A stretch of DNA of 64,000 nucleotides from Calothrix anomala FACHB-343 (GTDB lineage Bacteria > Cyanobacteriota > Cyanobacteriia > Cyanobacteriales > Nostocaceae), in contig NZ_JACJQG010000038.1 of the NCBI RefSeq assembly GCF_014696435.1, positions 22,278 through 86,277 of the forward strand, written 5' to 3'. Positions 28,183-38,122 of the stretch are shown piece by piece. The stretch's first letter is position 1; every line of letters begins with the position of its first letter. The notes beneath the pieces are model-generated. The model made no database searches. It was not told the origin of the DNA and worked only from the letters and a program-made list of their open reading frames with translations. The position numbers and the translations under genes were made by a program.

Positions 28183-29346
28183 TTAAACAAAATCATCTAA
28201 ATCTGATAGCCATAAATCCTCAACTTCACGCCGTTTAATTTCTACTTGTAGGCTTTGGCTGTAATATTCGAGGAAATTATCTAAAGCGTTTTGTTCTCGT
28301 TCTGCCAACTGGATTGGTAAAGGTGCGGCTTGTGACCCACCAGTTAGTGTGAGTGCCATGATTTGAGAACAAATTCTGTCTAAGTTTTTTTGGTTCCAGT
28401 GAGGTTCATCCCCAATTAACTGGAGTAATTGCGGAGTATTTGTTTGTGCCGCTTTGAAATGATAACCAAGCACTCCTAATGAAGTGACATCGCTGGGTTC
28501 CATGCGAGGTGTTTGTACACTCATACGGAAAGCTGCGGTGCGCGTGTAACTGTTGAGAATGCCGTAAATAAAACGTCTTTCACCAATGCCTGCGATCGCG
28601 TCTTCTGATCCGATAATTTGATGAGTTAGATTTACATCAACTCCCTCATTATTCAGTATGTGTTTGCGTCCCTCGGCTGTGCGTAAGTCTTGTTGGGCAA
28701 TATGAACTATGGCACCGTAACGCTCTGATGCTAAACCCACAACAGCAGTACCATTAGGATTCCAAGGCTGAAGTTTTTCGCGGTGCTTTGACCAGAAATT
28801 AGAAATTGCCTGAATTGCACTATCAAAAGCAGCGCGATAACTTGCGTAACTTTCTGCTTCTCGTAGCGGAACCATGCTCCGGTCTAGCACCAGAGGACAA
28901 TCGAGCAAAATCAGGTCATAGGGATTTTCCGATCGCATTGCCCGGTCTGCCATCTCGTAAGCCTGACGCACACCAATAAGCTGCAACCGTTTTGACTGAT
29001 TTTCATAGTTGATATCATCTAGTTCGCAAGTGCTATCCTGACCAACTGTGGATATTACATTGTCATCAACAGCTAAATCGACACGAACCGCAGCCGCAGC
29101 ATATAGAAAACCCCCGATGGTTTTTGTAGTTGTGGCTTTAGTAGATATTCCAGCTACGCGAACATTTAAGGGATTAGGGCGGTCAACTGAACGTACTAAG
29201 CCTGCTTGGAAGAATAGGGGGGCGACACGTTCAATATCTCTAATTTGCTTTAATATGCGACCAACGGTTCCTGGCAGGTTAATCTGTGATTGAATAGCCA
29301 GAGTTTGTACCAGCGATCGCCCCTGTGTGTTAAATGTTAGTGTCAT
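28183..29346 (-). CDS. nurA: NurA-domain nuclease
   Basis: This 387-residue protein has the NurA layout: an early acidic motif (VRVDLAVDD, about 89-97), a second one (YDLILLDCPLVLDRS, about 143-157) and a late helical region. NurA is an Mn-dependent 5'-3' exonuclease and endonuclease stimulated by HerA. The HerA gene follows after 18 bp, and the upstream gene overlaps by four bases, so all are one transcript. It is the best candidate for the DNA-degrading effector of this operon. NurA assignment rests on motifs and the HerA neighbour. Confidence 0.8.
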   Translation of the reverse strand: MTLTFNTQGRSLVQTLAIQSQINLPGTVGRILKQIRDIERVAPLFFQAGLVRSVDRPNPLNVRVAGISTKATTTKTIGGFLYAAAAVRVDLAVDDNVISTVGQDSTCELDDINYENQSKRLQLIGVRQAYEMADRAMRSENPYDLILLDCPLVLDRSMVPLREAESYASYRAAFDSAIQAISNFWSKHREKLQPWNPNGTAVVGLASERYGAIVHIAQQDLRTAEGRKHILNNEGVDVNLTHQIIGSEDAIAGIGERRFIYGILNSYTRTAAFRMSVQTPRMEPSDVTSLGVLGYHFKAAQTNTPQLLQLIGDEPHWNQKNLDRICSQIMALTLTGGSQAAPLPIQLAEREQNALDNFLEYYSQSLQVEIKRREVEDLWLSDLDDFV

Positions 29347-30167
29347 CTGGCTAATGCCTCCAGTTCTTCTGCATAAGCTAAATAGGGACTTTGACGAATT
29401 ACATCTATGCCGCTTTCTGTTAACTGAACTCCCTTCACCAACCCCTGAGATTGCAAATCGCCTAAACAGGTTTGGGCTGTGTTTCTATCTAGAGAAAAAA
29501 TAGTTGAACTTTGTAATGCCGTTAGTGCTGTTGCTGCATCAACAAATTTTTGTGAGACTAAGTGAAGCATGACTATAACGTGTTCTTCTTTTAGTTGAAA
29601 TGAAGTTTGGTCTACAGCTTGGTTCTCAACCGGTTGACCAGCCAAACTGTGTAATGTCTCTAGCCATTTTTGCAATTCTTGTTCTTTGTCAAGAACGGCT
29701 AAAGACCATATTGGTAGACAGGTGATAGCAAAAATTCCAGAGTGGGGATGCTTGCGATAGTAAGCAGTATTGATGCTCATGTCTTCCCAAGCACCACCAA
29801 TTTCACTGGCAATTTGTAATTGTCCTTGCAGCTCATAATCTACTTCTGGAGCTAGCGCTTTAACTAGCGGTGAATCTTGTTGTGGTTTGACACCGGAACG
29901 CCGCCTTATTTCCCAGTTACAGGGAATAGAAGATTTTTTGGTTTCAAAGGGAGGAATTAACAATAATGTTCTTCCTGGTTCCTGTGACCAGTTGTACCAG
30001 TCTTTTTCTTGTGATTCAGCAGCTTCTTGAAAATCAATGCCAAACATTAGGCACAAACCAAAAGATGGTAGTTGATTTTCAACAAGTTGAGCAGCAATCA
30101 CATTTTGTAAAATGCGCTGGCGGCGATGGGTTGCTAGAGTCCCGACTAACCAGATGCTGGTATTCAT
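29343..30167 (-). CDS. Unknown protein with C-terminal winged-helix-like region
   Basis: This 274-residue protein is not recognised. The C-terminal 70 residues (LSSTIFSLDRNTAQTCLGDLQSQGLVKG-type pattern) look like a winged helix. The N-terminus (MNTSIWLVGTLATHRRQRILQNVIAAQL) has a hydrophobic strand followed by a basic helix. It sits between the large ATPase and NurA, with four-base overlaps on both sides, and is preceded by GGAGG inside the ATPase gene. An adaptor between ATPase and nuclease is a reasonable guess only. Confidence 0.65.
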   Translation of the reverse strand: MNTSIWLVGTLATHRRQRILQNVIAAQLVENQLPSFGLCLMFGIDFQEAAESQEKDWYNWSQEPGRTLLLIPPFETKKSSIPCNWEIRRRSGVKPQQDSPLVKALAPEVDYELQGQLQIASEIGGAWEDMSINTAYYRKHPHSGIFAITCLPIWSLAVLDKEQELQKWLETLHSLAGQPVENQAVDQTSFQLKEEHVIVMLHLVSQKFVDAATALTALQSSTIFSLDRNTAQTCLGDLQSQGLVKGVQLTESGIDVIRQSPYLAYAEELEALAR

Positions 30168-33100
30168 AATGTTTTTCCTCCTAGCCGATAGGTGCGAACG
30201 AGGAAGCCTTGATTAACCAGCTTATCTGCTTCATCTGCTGTTAATTGGGGGTCACTTCCTGAGTTAATGGCGGTAATAATGTGTTGCCATCGTTCAAAGT
30301 AAATGCCTGTAGTATCAAGGATTTCTGCTGCTGTTTGTAAGAATTTTTCACGGTGTTGTTCTTTGAGTGCGATCGCATCCTTTAAACTTCCTGTTGCTTC
30401 TAACTCTGCCAGAGTTAATGGATTAAACAAAGGTTTCCCTTGTATTTGTAGTAAAGCATTCACACTCTGTTCTGTGGATTGCAGGCTGGTGTCATTTAAG
30501 AGTTGCTTGTAATAACGTGTAATTGCGTTCTCTAAAGTGGTAATGTCGCCTAAGAGAACATCTAATCTGTTTTTTGCTTCTTTTGGAAGTTCAACGGCTA
30601 CATCCATTAACGGTTTGAAGTTACCCAGTTTTGCTGGTTTATCATAGATGGAGTCATTCCGAAGACGTTCGGCTTTTTCTTCTTGGATGTCGAGCAAAGC
30701 GTCTTCAACCAAACTAGGTTGATTTGATAATTTGCTAATTGGTGGTAAATTCTGAGGGTAATCGAAATTTCCAGGCACATTATCTAGTGCAGTTTGCAAT
30801 TTTTGCAGCCTATTTTTGACATCATCAAATCTGCTTTTGATTTGTTCATAGGCTTGTTTAGTGCGACGGAATCCGCTCACAATTGACCCGTCTATTTCTC
30901 CTAAAGGAGTTAATTTTTGAATGCTGAGGTCAATACCTACTTCTCGTCCTAGCTGTGATAACTTTTCAGTAGCTTCAGCAACTTTTAAATCTTTGAGATA
31001 CTGGCCAAGGGTATCTACTTCCGTTAACTGTTGGCGACCTGTACTGCCTTGGGGAGGGCTAGAGTGCAATGCTCCATTTAAAATACCACGAATTTTTTCT
31101 AAAGTTAGAGTAAACAAAGATGTAGGAAAGTAAGTTATTTCTTGAACTTCTACCTTCATTTCTTCTTTGAGTAAATCAATGCGATCGCAAATTATTTCTG
31201 CAACATCCTGTACTTGTTTGGCGAAAATTTCAGCGCGGCGAATGCGTTCCCATAAGGGTTTTGAATCATCCTCAAAATTGAGGGTTTTAATGTTGTAATC
31301 CGATTGCAGGCTTTCGTACTCATCCCGCAAATAAACAGAACTAATATTTTGCAGTAATGATAGACGATGCTTTGCTGCTGTAATCAGAATGTTTTGTTGA
31401 TTTTCAAAATCAGTAGCATGAGAGTATTGATTGATTTCATCTGCTTCTAATGCCGATAAAGACTTTTTAGCTTCTGCGATTTTTGCTTTAGCCTGTCTAG
31501 TTTTTGAACCTATATAGGAACTGTTTAAAGGCGCAAAAAAATCACGTACTTTTCCTTCACCAAAAACTAGTTCCATATCTTGAACTATTTTTGGGTAGTC
31601 ATTCTGTAACCAGTTTTCAGCTTCGTTAATGAGATTGCCTAACTCACTATGAGTTTTCAGGCTATATTTTTTATCTTTACCGCCTGTAACATCTGGGTCA
31701 ATTTTGGCAACCTCTAGCTCACAGGCTAAAGCCATCCAATCAATGAAAATATCTTTGGGTTTTGCACCTTCCCATATATAACCCCAAAACCATTCTTTTT
31801 CTGCTACTTCTAAAGTCCAAACCCAGTTTTTTTCCTGTAATAGACGGCCAATAATTTTTTTCATAAAAGGTGGAAATACTGCAATAGCTGCATCATCTAA
31901 CCCATCAAATAGCCAAGCACGCTCTTTTGGTTCATAGCCTTGTTTTTGGGCTTTAGGAGTAATTCCCAATTTGCTCAAAACAGCTACTAATTTTTCTAAA
32001 TCTATGCCACTGCTGCGGTCTAAGCGTATTACTTGAGGTGAATTTTGTTCTATCAGTAAATAACGCCAAGCCTTAAATAATAATTCTTTCTCGTCATCTT
32101 TTAATTTACCGCTAGGACGAAGCGGAAAAGCGATCGCACCTTGTTCATGTAGTTTTCTCCGCCATTTGTGAACTTCTTGCATTAAAGGGCGAGATAAAGA
32201 TAAAATCCGGTTATAAAATGCTGTGGTAAAACCTTGAATATCTATTTTGAACCCCAGAAAAGCTGAAGTAGAGATTCCGATTTGATGCAGTACAAATTCT
32301 TCGCTATCTGATAGCTGATAAAGTAACAGGTATTGGTGGGCATTTTTGAGAACATCTGTTGAGGGTTTAGCAAAAAGATCAACCAAAGCACGGGAAGATG
32401 TAAAAGCTAAAATAGGGGTTCGCCCTTCCTGAATAAACTGTGTTGCTGCTTGGCTACACAGTAGCTCTAGTTCTTCTTCATTGTTTACCCAAGCCAAAAT
32501 CAGTCTACCTTGAGGATGCAGCTTGAGTGCATCACAACTCATCAGCCCTCCATTTTTTCCGCTAGGAGTAGTAATTGCTACAACATATTTTAGCCCTGAG
32601 CTAACGGGGTTGTAGTTCCAGTTCTCATCTAAAAGACGCATCGCTCCTGTAAGAATTTGGATAGCTTTGTCAGAGCGAGATTGCGGCTCAAGCTGCTTTA
32701 TTGCTTTTTCGTGAGCATTATTAAAGTCTGGATCTCGAAAAATCAGAGAGTTGCGGCTCTGTTTGCGATAACGCAAATTCAGCCGTCCTAACATAGCAAT
32801 ACTGGGGCCGATATGTGTTGCTTGGGATTCTTCTAAGTCTTGTTCACCTATGAGATTTCGCCACAACGCCCGTGCGGCATCTTCAGCCGCAGCATGGGGA
32901 TAGAGTAAGCTGACTAATTGAACAAAATCATTTCTTCGTAGAGGAATTAAAAGATTGTATTTACCCTGGTTATTCTGGCTATTGCGGCTTTCGTGAATAG
33001 CGTAGGTGCTGAGGTTAGCTAATAGTTGTTTCAGGTCGAGGGGCTGATCTACACCGTTTAATTTCCAAGTGCTGAGATCGCGAGTAAACTTGCCTTCTCT

Positions 33101-34492
33101 TAGAGCTTTAGTGCAATCGACTTCATCCCAATCTACCCGACGATAGCGCAAAGCGATCGCTTCATCATACTCATTCACGCCTGTTAACAGAGCATTCAGT
33201 TCTTCTGGTAGCCATTGTGTCAAAGGTATTGGTAATTGCCCGTAGAGTAACTTTTGGGCTGCTGGTAAATAAGCTTTATCGATTTTCAGTTCATTAATAG
33301 CGTTATGGTCTAGGATGTATTGGCTAATGCGGTTAGATTTTGTCACCGCATCATCAAAAAGTTCCGCAACTGTTGGCGGATCTGCTTGATTGTGGGAAGT
33401 AGGTTTGTTTTGTCCTGCGTTAATCCGAAGGCGGCGATCGCGTAGAATTTGATCTACGTTAGCCATGATCACATTAAACCAGCCAAAGTTACCTCCACTC
33501 ATAGCGTAAGCAGCTTCAACTAAGCCGTCAGGATAAGTTTCGCTTAAACGTCCTCGTTGTTTCAGTAAGTCTACAAAATCGCTAACATCAGCAAAAGCAT
33601 TCTGTGAAAGTTCTACTATTTCAAACCTTCGTGCTGTGGATTGAATCTCTCGCAGTTCATCGCCAATAGCTGGAGAACATAAAGCTACGTATCGCAACCA
33701 AGGTAATTTACGCCGGGGGTCTTCTTCTTTAATGGCTTTCCCCATCAGTTTAATCGCCCGTCCGTCTAAGTGCTTAATATCTTCATCTTCTAAGCCGTAG
33801 GTAGCAGCTTCGGCAGCAGTTTCTAGTTCATCAAGGGCAATTAATATATATTTGATTCCAAATTGGCTTAAGTAATCGTAAGCAGCTTGGCAGAGATTTG
33901 TTACTAAATACGGGTCTTCATACAAAGTTTCATCAGAGTAATTTTTATCAACTTCCAGTGCTGCTGCTAGTTTACTTTCCTCAAAACCTTTCACAATTAA
34001 GCGGTCGTAGGCTTCCTTCGCAATACTGGCTTGAATTGAATTATCAAATGTACTTTTAGCTAAGGGTAAAAGGGCTTTATACAAACCATAGCCAAACCAG
34101 TTGTCAACGTTATGATATTCATTAGCAATTTGGCTATAGCGGATGTAAAGACCAAGGTATTGTTCGCGGTCTGCGTCATCATTAAAAAGTTTGGCATTAA
34201 TTAAAGACCCTGCTGGGTCGCGTACTACCCAACCAGGGGAAGTATCGTTAATTTGGCTGATGAGTTCATAGGCGAGACGAGATTTACCTACACCCCATTG
34301 GGCGATAATGGCAAAAACATGAGCGAAGCGTTCATCTTCTTGATCTATGAGATGGATAAAATGCTGGAATTTATAGAAGAAATCTCCTTGTCCAACAATG
34401 GGATGAGTTAAAGGATAGGAAGAAATACCAGTAGCAGCCCAGTGATAGGATGCAATTGTTTGATTATTATTTAATAATTCTGAATTATCCAT
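30164..34492 (-). CDS. Very large P-loop ATPase with coiled coils
   Basis: From ATG 34492 the protein has 1442-1443 residues; the frame opens three codons earlier at TTG 34501. Walker A is QWGVGKS (about residues 65-71) and Walker B is ILIALDE (about 217-223), as in STAND/AAA-type ATPases. The middle part holds several unrecognised globular regions. Residues about 1000-1400 are rich in heptad-like helices (long coiled coils). Size and build recall the large ATPases of BREX/Pgl systems (BrxC/PglY), but no partner PglZ is encoded nearby. It is coupled by ATGA to the next gene. Probably a DNA-binding or sensing ATPase of the defence complex. Confidence 0.85.
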   Translation of the reverse strand: MDNSELLNNNQTIASYHWAATGISSYPLTHPIVGQGDFFYKFQHFIHLIDQEDERFAHVFAIIAQWGVGKSRLAYELISQINDTSPGWVVRDPAGSLINAKLFNDDADREQYLGLYIRYSQIANEYHNVDNWFGYGLYKALLPLAKSTFDNSIQASIAKEAYDRLIVKGFEESKLAAALEVDKNYSDETLYEDPYLVTNLCQAAYDYLSQFGIKYILIALDELETAAEAATYGLEDEDIKHLDGRAIKLMGKAIKEEDPRRKLPWLRYVALCSPAIGDELREIQSTARRFEIVELSQNAFADVSDFVDLLKQRGRLSETYPDGLVEAAYAMSGGNFGWFNVIMANVDQILRDRRLRINAGQNKPTSHNQADPPTVAELFDDAVTKSNRISQYILDHNAINELKIDKAYLPAAQKLLYGQLPIPLTQWLPEELNALLTGVNEYDEAIALRYRRVDWDEVDCTKALREGKFTRDLSTWKLNGVDQPLDLKQLLANLSTYAIHESRNSQNNQGKYNLLIPLRRNDFVQLVSLLYPHAAAEDAARALWRNLIGEQDLEESQATHIGPSIAMLGRLNLRYRKQSRNSLIFRDPDFNNAHEKAIKQLEPQSRSDKAIQILTGAMRLLDENWNYNPVSSGLKYVVAITTPSGKNGGLMSCDALKLHPQGRLILAWVNNEEELELLCSQAATQFIQEGRTPILAFTSSRALVDLFAKPSTDVLKNAHQYLLLYQLSDSEEFVLHQIGISTSAFLGFKIDIQGFTTAFYNRILSLSRPLMQEVHKWRRKLHEQGAIAFPLRPSGKLKDDEKELLFKAWRYLLIEQNSPQVIRLDRSSGIDLEKLVAVLSKLGITPKAQKQGYEPKERAWLFDGLDDAAIAVFPPFMKKIIGRLLQEKNWVWTLEVAEKEWFWGYIWEGAKPKDIFIDWMALACELEVAKIDPDVTGGKDKKYSLKTHSELGNLINEAENWLQNDYPKIVQDMELVFGEGKVRDFFAPLNSSYIGSKTRQAKAKIAEAKKSLSALEADEINQYSHATDFENQQNILITAAKHRLSLLQNISSVYLRDEYESLQSDYNIKTLNFEDDSKPLWERIRRAEIFAKQVQDVAEIICDRIDLLKEEMKVEVQEITYFPTSLFTLTLEKIRGILNGALHSSPPQGSTGRQQLTEVDTLGQYLKDLKVAEATEKLSQLGREVGIDLSIQKLTPLGEIDGSIVSGFRRTKQAYEQIKSRFDDVKNRLQKLQTALDNVPGNFDYPQNLPPISKLSNQPSLVEDALLDIQEEKAERLRNDSIYDKPAKLGNFKPLMDVAVELPKEAKNRLDVLLGDITTLENAITRYYKQLLNDTSLQSTEQSVNALLQIQGKPLFNPLTLAELEATGSLKDAIALKEQHREKFLQTAAEILDTTGIYFERWQHIITAINSGSDPQLTADEADKLVNQGFLVRTYRLGGKTL

Positions 34493-34563
34493 ACTTTTCA
34501 ATTCATTACCAATAGATTTTGTAATTAGTTAAGCCAGTATTTTTTATGTTTAATTTATTATTT

Positions 34564-35832
34564 TTATTCTCCAATATTAGTATTTTCATCCATAATAAAA
34601 TCAATGGTTTCTCTAATCTCAGGTGCAGCATTGATTATCTTTATTTTTTTATATGCTGCCATACCATATTGACGAATCGGAGTAGCTAATAAAGCATTCA
34701 AAAAGCTATGAGGGGCAGAAATAATATCATCAAAGTCTATTGTTAAAGACTTTCCCTCAGCAATTGCAGGCATAAGTTTTTCATCTCTAATACGAATTGC
34801 TGTCATCTTATCCTCAGCATATTTACCAAAATAATTACGTACATTGATATAAAAATTTGTCTTGGCTTCGATATTAGAAGCTTCGGAAAGCTCTTGCGTG
34901 GCTGCTGAACGAAACTCAGACATCATCCTTTGTAGATTGATATCCTGCGAAATACCTAGTTTAATAGTGACGTAGACTAATGTACCTGGCCAGTATGATT
35001 CTATTTTTCTTCCCGTTACATCAGTTGGTGAAATATGTACAACTCCATCACCAGAAACAATGTGCATATCGGCATGAAGTTTACGAATAATATTACTTGA
35101 AATATATAAGCCAATACCAGCATTATTTTTAGCTTGATATGGGTTGTTTTTAAAAAAAGTACCGGAAACTTGAGGCTTCAAAGCTTTTTTAATAGCTGAT
35201 ACATTATCATCAATTTCCGGATAAACTTGCCGGAGATGTTTTTTAATACCAATTCCAAGGTCAGCTATAATAAAAGATATTTCATCTTTTTCTCTATACC
35301 AAGAAAACTGTATTATTGATGGAATGTCGGGGTTGTGTCCATGTTCTAAAGTATTGTATAGTAATTCTGAGAGAACATAACGTAGAGTTTTTTCATACTC
35401 AACATCAAATCCATGAGTATAGCTTTCAGCTTTTTCTAAAGCTGTTCTAAAATCTAAGCTATTCCTAATGGCGAAAAGAGGCTTAGAATTGTGACTAATA
35501 AAATTATCTTCAGGTGATTCAAAAACATAAAATAAACCATTCGCACCCATCATCCGCCACATTTTTGATGCGCCTTTACTCTGCCATTTATCTACATTGT
35601 CATAATAAAATTTCACCTTACATCCATTAGTTCTTAAGTGCCAAACATAAAGTACAAATAATGACAAAGCTTGATAATTAGCTCTTAAACACTGGCTAAA
35701 GTCTATTAAAACATCTTGATTTTTTAACTTCCAGTCAAATATAGATAAAACTCTATTAAAGTCATATGTCCCATGATAAGTAAATGCCAAACTATAAGGA
35801 AGATTAATGATAAATTCTTCTGATTTATACAT
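34564..35832 (-). CDS. STAS-GHKL ATPase-STAS protein
   Basis: In this 422-residue protein, residues 1-110 look like a STAS-like domain (VLIDFSQCLRANYQALSLF). Residues about 130-295 are a GHKL ATPase with N-box ELLYNTLEHG (156-165), G1 DLGIG (191-195) and G2 NAGIGLY (237-243). Residues about 320-415 resemble the STAS-like DUF4325 family. No dimerisation/phosphoacceptor helix is present, so it is not an ordinary sensor kinase and is closer to anti-sigma-factor kinases. It lies two bases after the preceding stop, in a defence operon that also holds a Ser/Thr kinase. A partner-switch regulator is the likely role. Confidence 0.8.
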   Translation of the reverse strand: MYKSEEFIINLPYSLAFTYHGTYDFNRVLSIFDWKLKNQDVLIDFSQCLRANYQALSLFVLYVWHLRTNGCKVKFYYDNVDKWQSKGASKMWRMMGANGLFYVFESPEDNFISHNSKPLFAIRNSLDFRTALEKAESYTHGFDVEYEKTLRYVLSELLYNTLEHGHNPDIPSIIQFSWYREKDEISFIIADLGIGIKKHLRQVYPEIDDNVSAIKKALKPQVSGTFFKNNPYQAKNNAGIGLYISSNIIRKLHADMHIVSGDGVVHISPTDVTGRKIESYWPGTLVYVTIKLGISQDINLQRMMSEFRSAATQELSEASNIEAKTNFYINVRNYFGKYAEDKMTAIRIRDEKLMPAIAEGKSLTIDFDDIISAPHSFLNALLATPIRQYGMAAYKKIKIINAAPEIRETIDFIMDENTNIGE

Positions 35833-35834
35833 AG

Positions 35835-36893
35835 TTAATTAATAGGTTTAAAAACTTGAAATAAAGTGTCAAATTCTGGGTGAATACTCCAGTTAACTAA
35901 TTTGCGTTGTCTGTCGCCAAATAGTCCTCTGCCATGTCTTGCTTGCCCTGGTTCGGCGGCGTGTAGTTCAATTGCGCCTTTTGTCAAAGCTGCACCCAGC
36001 AATTCATCCATCCATTTTTCAAAGCTACTGCCAGTTTCTAAAACTGAGGCGATCGCAGTTTTTTCAGCCAGCGATCGCATAACAGGTTCAACGGGCGAAA
36101 ATCCGCGAATATCGGCGTAGGTGCTGGTAGCAGACTGAAGTTGAGTGCTGGGAGAATTAGCGAATGGCGATAAAATAGCTATTTCTGGTTGTTGTGCTAA
36201 ATATGACGGTAAAATTAATTGCCCATTTCGCAGCCAACCCATGCTATCAAGTAGATATAACGGTGCTTTTAATGATGTTAGAGATAATTTATTTTCTGTA
36301 AATTTAAGATTTATGTTGTAGCTATTATTGCTTTTAATTTTAGTATTTTTACTTTGGTTGTTTTGTAGCAGAGGGCTAGAAGCTGAAGTCAGCCAAGCAC
36401 CAAGGCTGGCGTTTTCTATATCTTTTGTCCAATTTGAGGATGTAGAATTTACCTGAATGGGTTTGTGCCAATGAATCAGTCGCCAATCGCCTAAAGTCAG
36501 GTGCAGCAGTAGAACACGTAACCAAACACTCCATTGCAATAAATGAACGGCTAGGGCTTCGAGGGTTTTTTGGGTGTCGTTGTCGCGCCAGAGGTTGAGG
36601 AGTAATTCGGCTTGTTCAGATAATTTCCAGTTTTTACTGTCGGGGATTTGTTCTAAAAAGCCCACACCAAGGATTTTGGTGGGTTTATTTGTCCTGTCCA
36701 ACCCAAAAAGACCGGGAGTGCTGCGGCGGGAAATTGTATTGGTAAGATGTTGTTCCCAGGTTGACCAGTAACCGGAGAATGTGGTTGTTTCTGACTTTGC
36801 CAGAATAGCTAATGCCCGTAACCAAGCTTCTGGGTCGCGGGGTTCTGACCAGAAGGAGGGAGGCACAAGTAGGATTGACATTTTCTGGCTCAT
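35835..36893 (-). CDS. Unknown protein of defence operon
   Basis: This 352-residue protein is not recognised. It has tryptophan-rich helical stretches in the first half (AVHLLQWSVWLRVLLLHLTLGDWRLIHW, about 134-161) and a low-complexity asparagine-rich patch. The C-terminus ends in DRQRKLVNWSIHPEFDTLFQV. The RQR...IHPEF ending recurs in the 407-residue product of the gene just upstream, so the two may be distant relatives or share a binding motif. Its ATG overlaps the upstream stop by four bases. Confidence 0.65.
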   Translation of the reverse strand: MSQKMSILLVPPSFWSEPRDPEAWLRALAILAKSETTTFSGYWSTWEQHLTNTISRRSTPGLFGLDRTNKPTKILGVGFLEQIPDSKNWKLSEQAELLLNLWRDNDTQKTLEALAVHLLQWSVWLRVLLLHLTLGDWRLIHWHKPIQVNSTSSNWTKDIENASLGAWLTSASSPLLQNNQSKNTKIKSNNSYNINLKFTENKLSLTSLKAPLYLLDSMGWLRNGQLILPSYLAQQPEIAILSPFANSPSTQLQSATSTYADIRGFSPVEPVMRSLAEKTAIASVLETGSSFEKWMDELLGAALTKGAIELHAAEPGQARHGRGLFGDRQRKLVNWSIHPEFDTLFQVFKPIN

Positions 36894-38113
36894 GTGCTAA
36901 TAACCTCCAACAGCGCAGTATTGCCAGTAGTAGCAAGTTTTTCTTTCACCCAGCGATCGCAGGTATTGCGAATCGCAGAGGTGATATGATTACTCAGGCG
37001 AATAAAAGATTTACTGCCTAAGACGCGATAGCAGCTATCAGAAAACTCCGGGTGAATGACGTAACCAGAACGTTGTCTACTTGTACCAGTTTGGAAACGC
37101 CAAACTTTCTGATGCAATAAGTTTTTAATCAAGGGTGCAAGTTGGTTATCAAGTTCTGTTGTGGATAAGTTGGGTGTAATTATGTCAACTCCTAGCTGAT
37201 TTAAGACCAGCAGTAGTAGTTCAGCAAGGCTACCGCAAATCACCTCTTCCCCAAGCGGCGTAGTAATGACTACTAGCACTTGGGTAGGTTCGTAAAATTG
37301 GGAAAGTTGGCTTGATTCAAGTTCTAGAGATAATTTGCCAGAGATGCGTTCTGCTGCCCAGGCTTCTTGTGTAAAAACAATCTGTGCTAAAAGAAACAAC
37401 CAAGGGCGGTAAAGTACCCAGCGCATGATAGCTTGGTCTGGGGTGTCTTCGGTTTTGATTTCCGCAGGGGTTAATTCTCCGCATTCACCAAATAGCACCG
37501 AGGAATTTTGAGTGAGTAATTTAGGGCTTTCCGCAGTGGGTAAACGCAGCAACCGTCCCCGCACCCAATTAATCCCAGGGTTGAGGGGGTTGATATCTGG
37601 GAGAGAATTTGCAGGTGTTCCCTGTTTTCCTTCTACTAAGGAGGCGGTAGCACCGAAGACGCGCAGCAATTTTGGTGTAGCTTGGGCTTGTTCGGCTGGG
37701 ACTTCAAAAATGATGCGTTCTATTTCGGAGTATTTGGTAGCGGTGAGGGCTGCTTGGGGCAATAATTTCAGTAATGTTTCAGCAGCTTGTCCCAAGGTGG
37801 TGATAGCTTCGCAAAGTCCTTGAGTATCCCGTCTTGTACCTAGTTCTTGCAGTCGGGCGGCGATAATTTTACCCCAGGCTTGGCGGATTTCTGGTTCGCA
37901 ACTGAGGAGTGCGGCGACTGTTTCCGAGAGGCTGGGTAAGGTTTGCAATAATTTAACAGTAGTGGGGGTAGCGACAGCGCGGTTAGTATTGGCGGATGTT
38001 GTCCACAGTCCCAGAGTTTCACCTGTTTTCAAGGGGCTAATGTCTGTAGTGGGGGCTTCGCCTGTTGTCAGAAATTCTTCTAGGGCGCGGATGGTAGAAG
38101 TGGAAACATTCAT
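36890..38113 (-). CDS. Unknown protein of defence operon
   Basis: This 407-residue protein is largely helical and not recognised. The first half is alanine- and leucine-rich (LLKLLPQAALTATKYSEIERI region). A middle region has a YRPWLFLLAQIVF stretch, and the C-terminal part holds SRQRSGYVIHPEFSDSCYRV, similar to the end of the following gene's product. It lies ten bases after the toxin gene and is coupled to the 352-residue gene by ATGA. No membrane anchor is certain. Confidence 0.65.
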   Translation of the reverse strand: MNVSTSTIRALEEFLTTGEAPTTDISPLKTGETLGLWTTSANTNRAVATPTTVKLLQTLPSLSETVAALLSCEPEIRQAWGKIIAARLQELGTRRDTQGLCEAITTLGQAAETLLKLLPQAALTATKYSEIERIIFEVPAEQAQATPKLLRVFGATASLVEGKQGTPANSLPDINPLNPGINWVRGRLLRLPTAESPKLLTQNSSVLFGECGELTPAEIKTEDTPDQAIMRWVLYRPWLFLLAQIVFTQEAWAAERISGKLSLELESSQLSQFYEPTQVLVVITTPLGEEVICGSLAELLLLVLNQLGVDIITPNLSTTELDNQLAPLIKNLLHQKVWRFQTGTSRQRSGYVIHPEFSDSCYRVLGSKSFIRLSNHITSAIRNTCDRWVKEKLATTGNTALLEVIST

Positions 38114-38122
38114 GTTCTCAAG

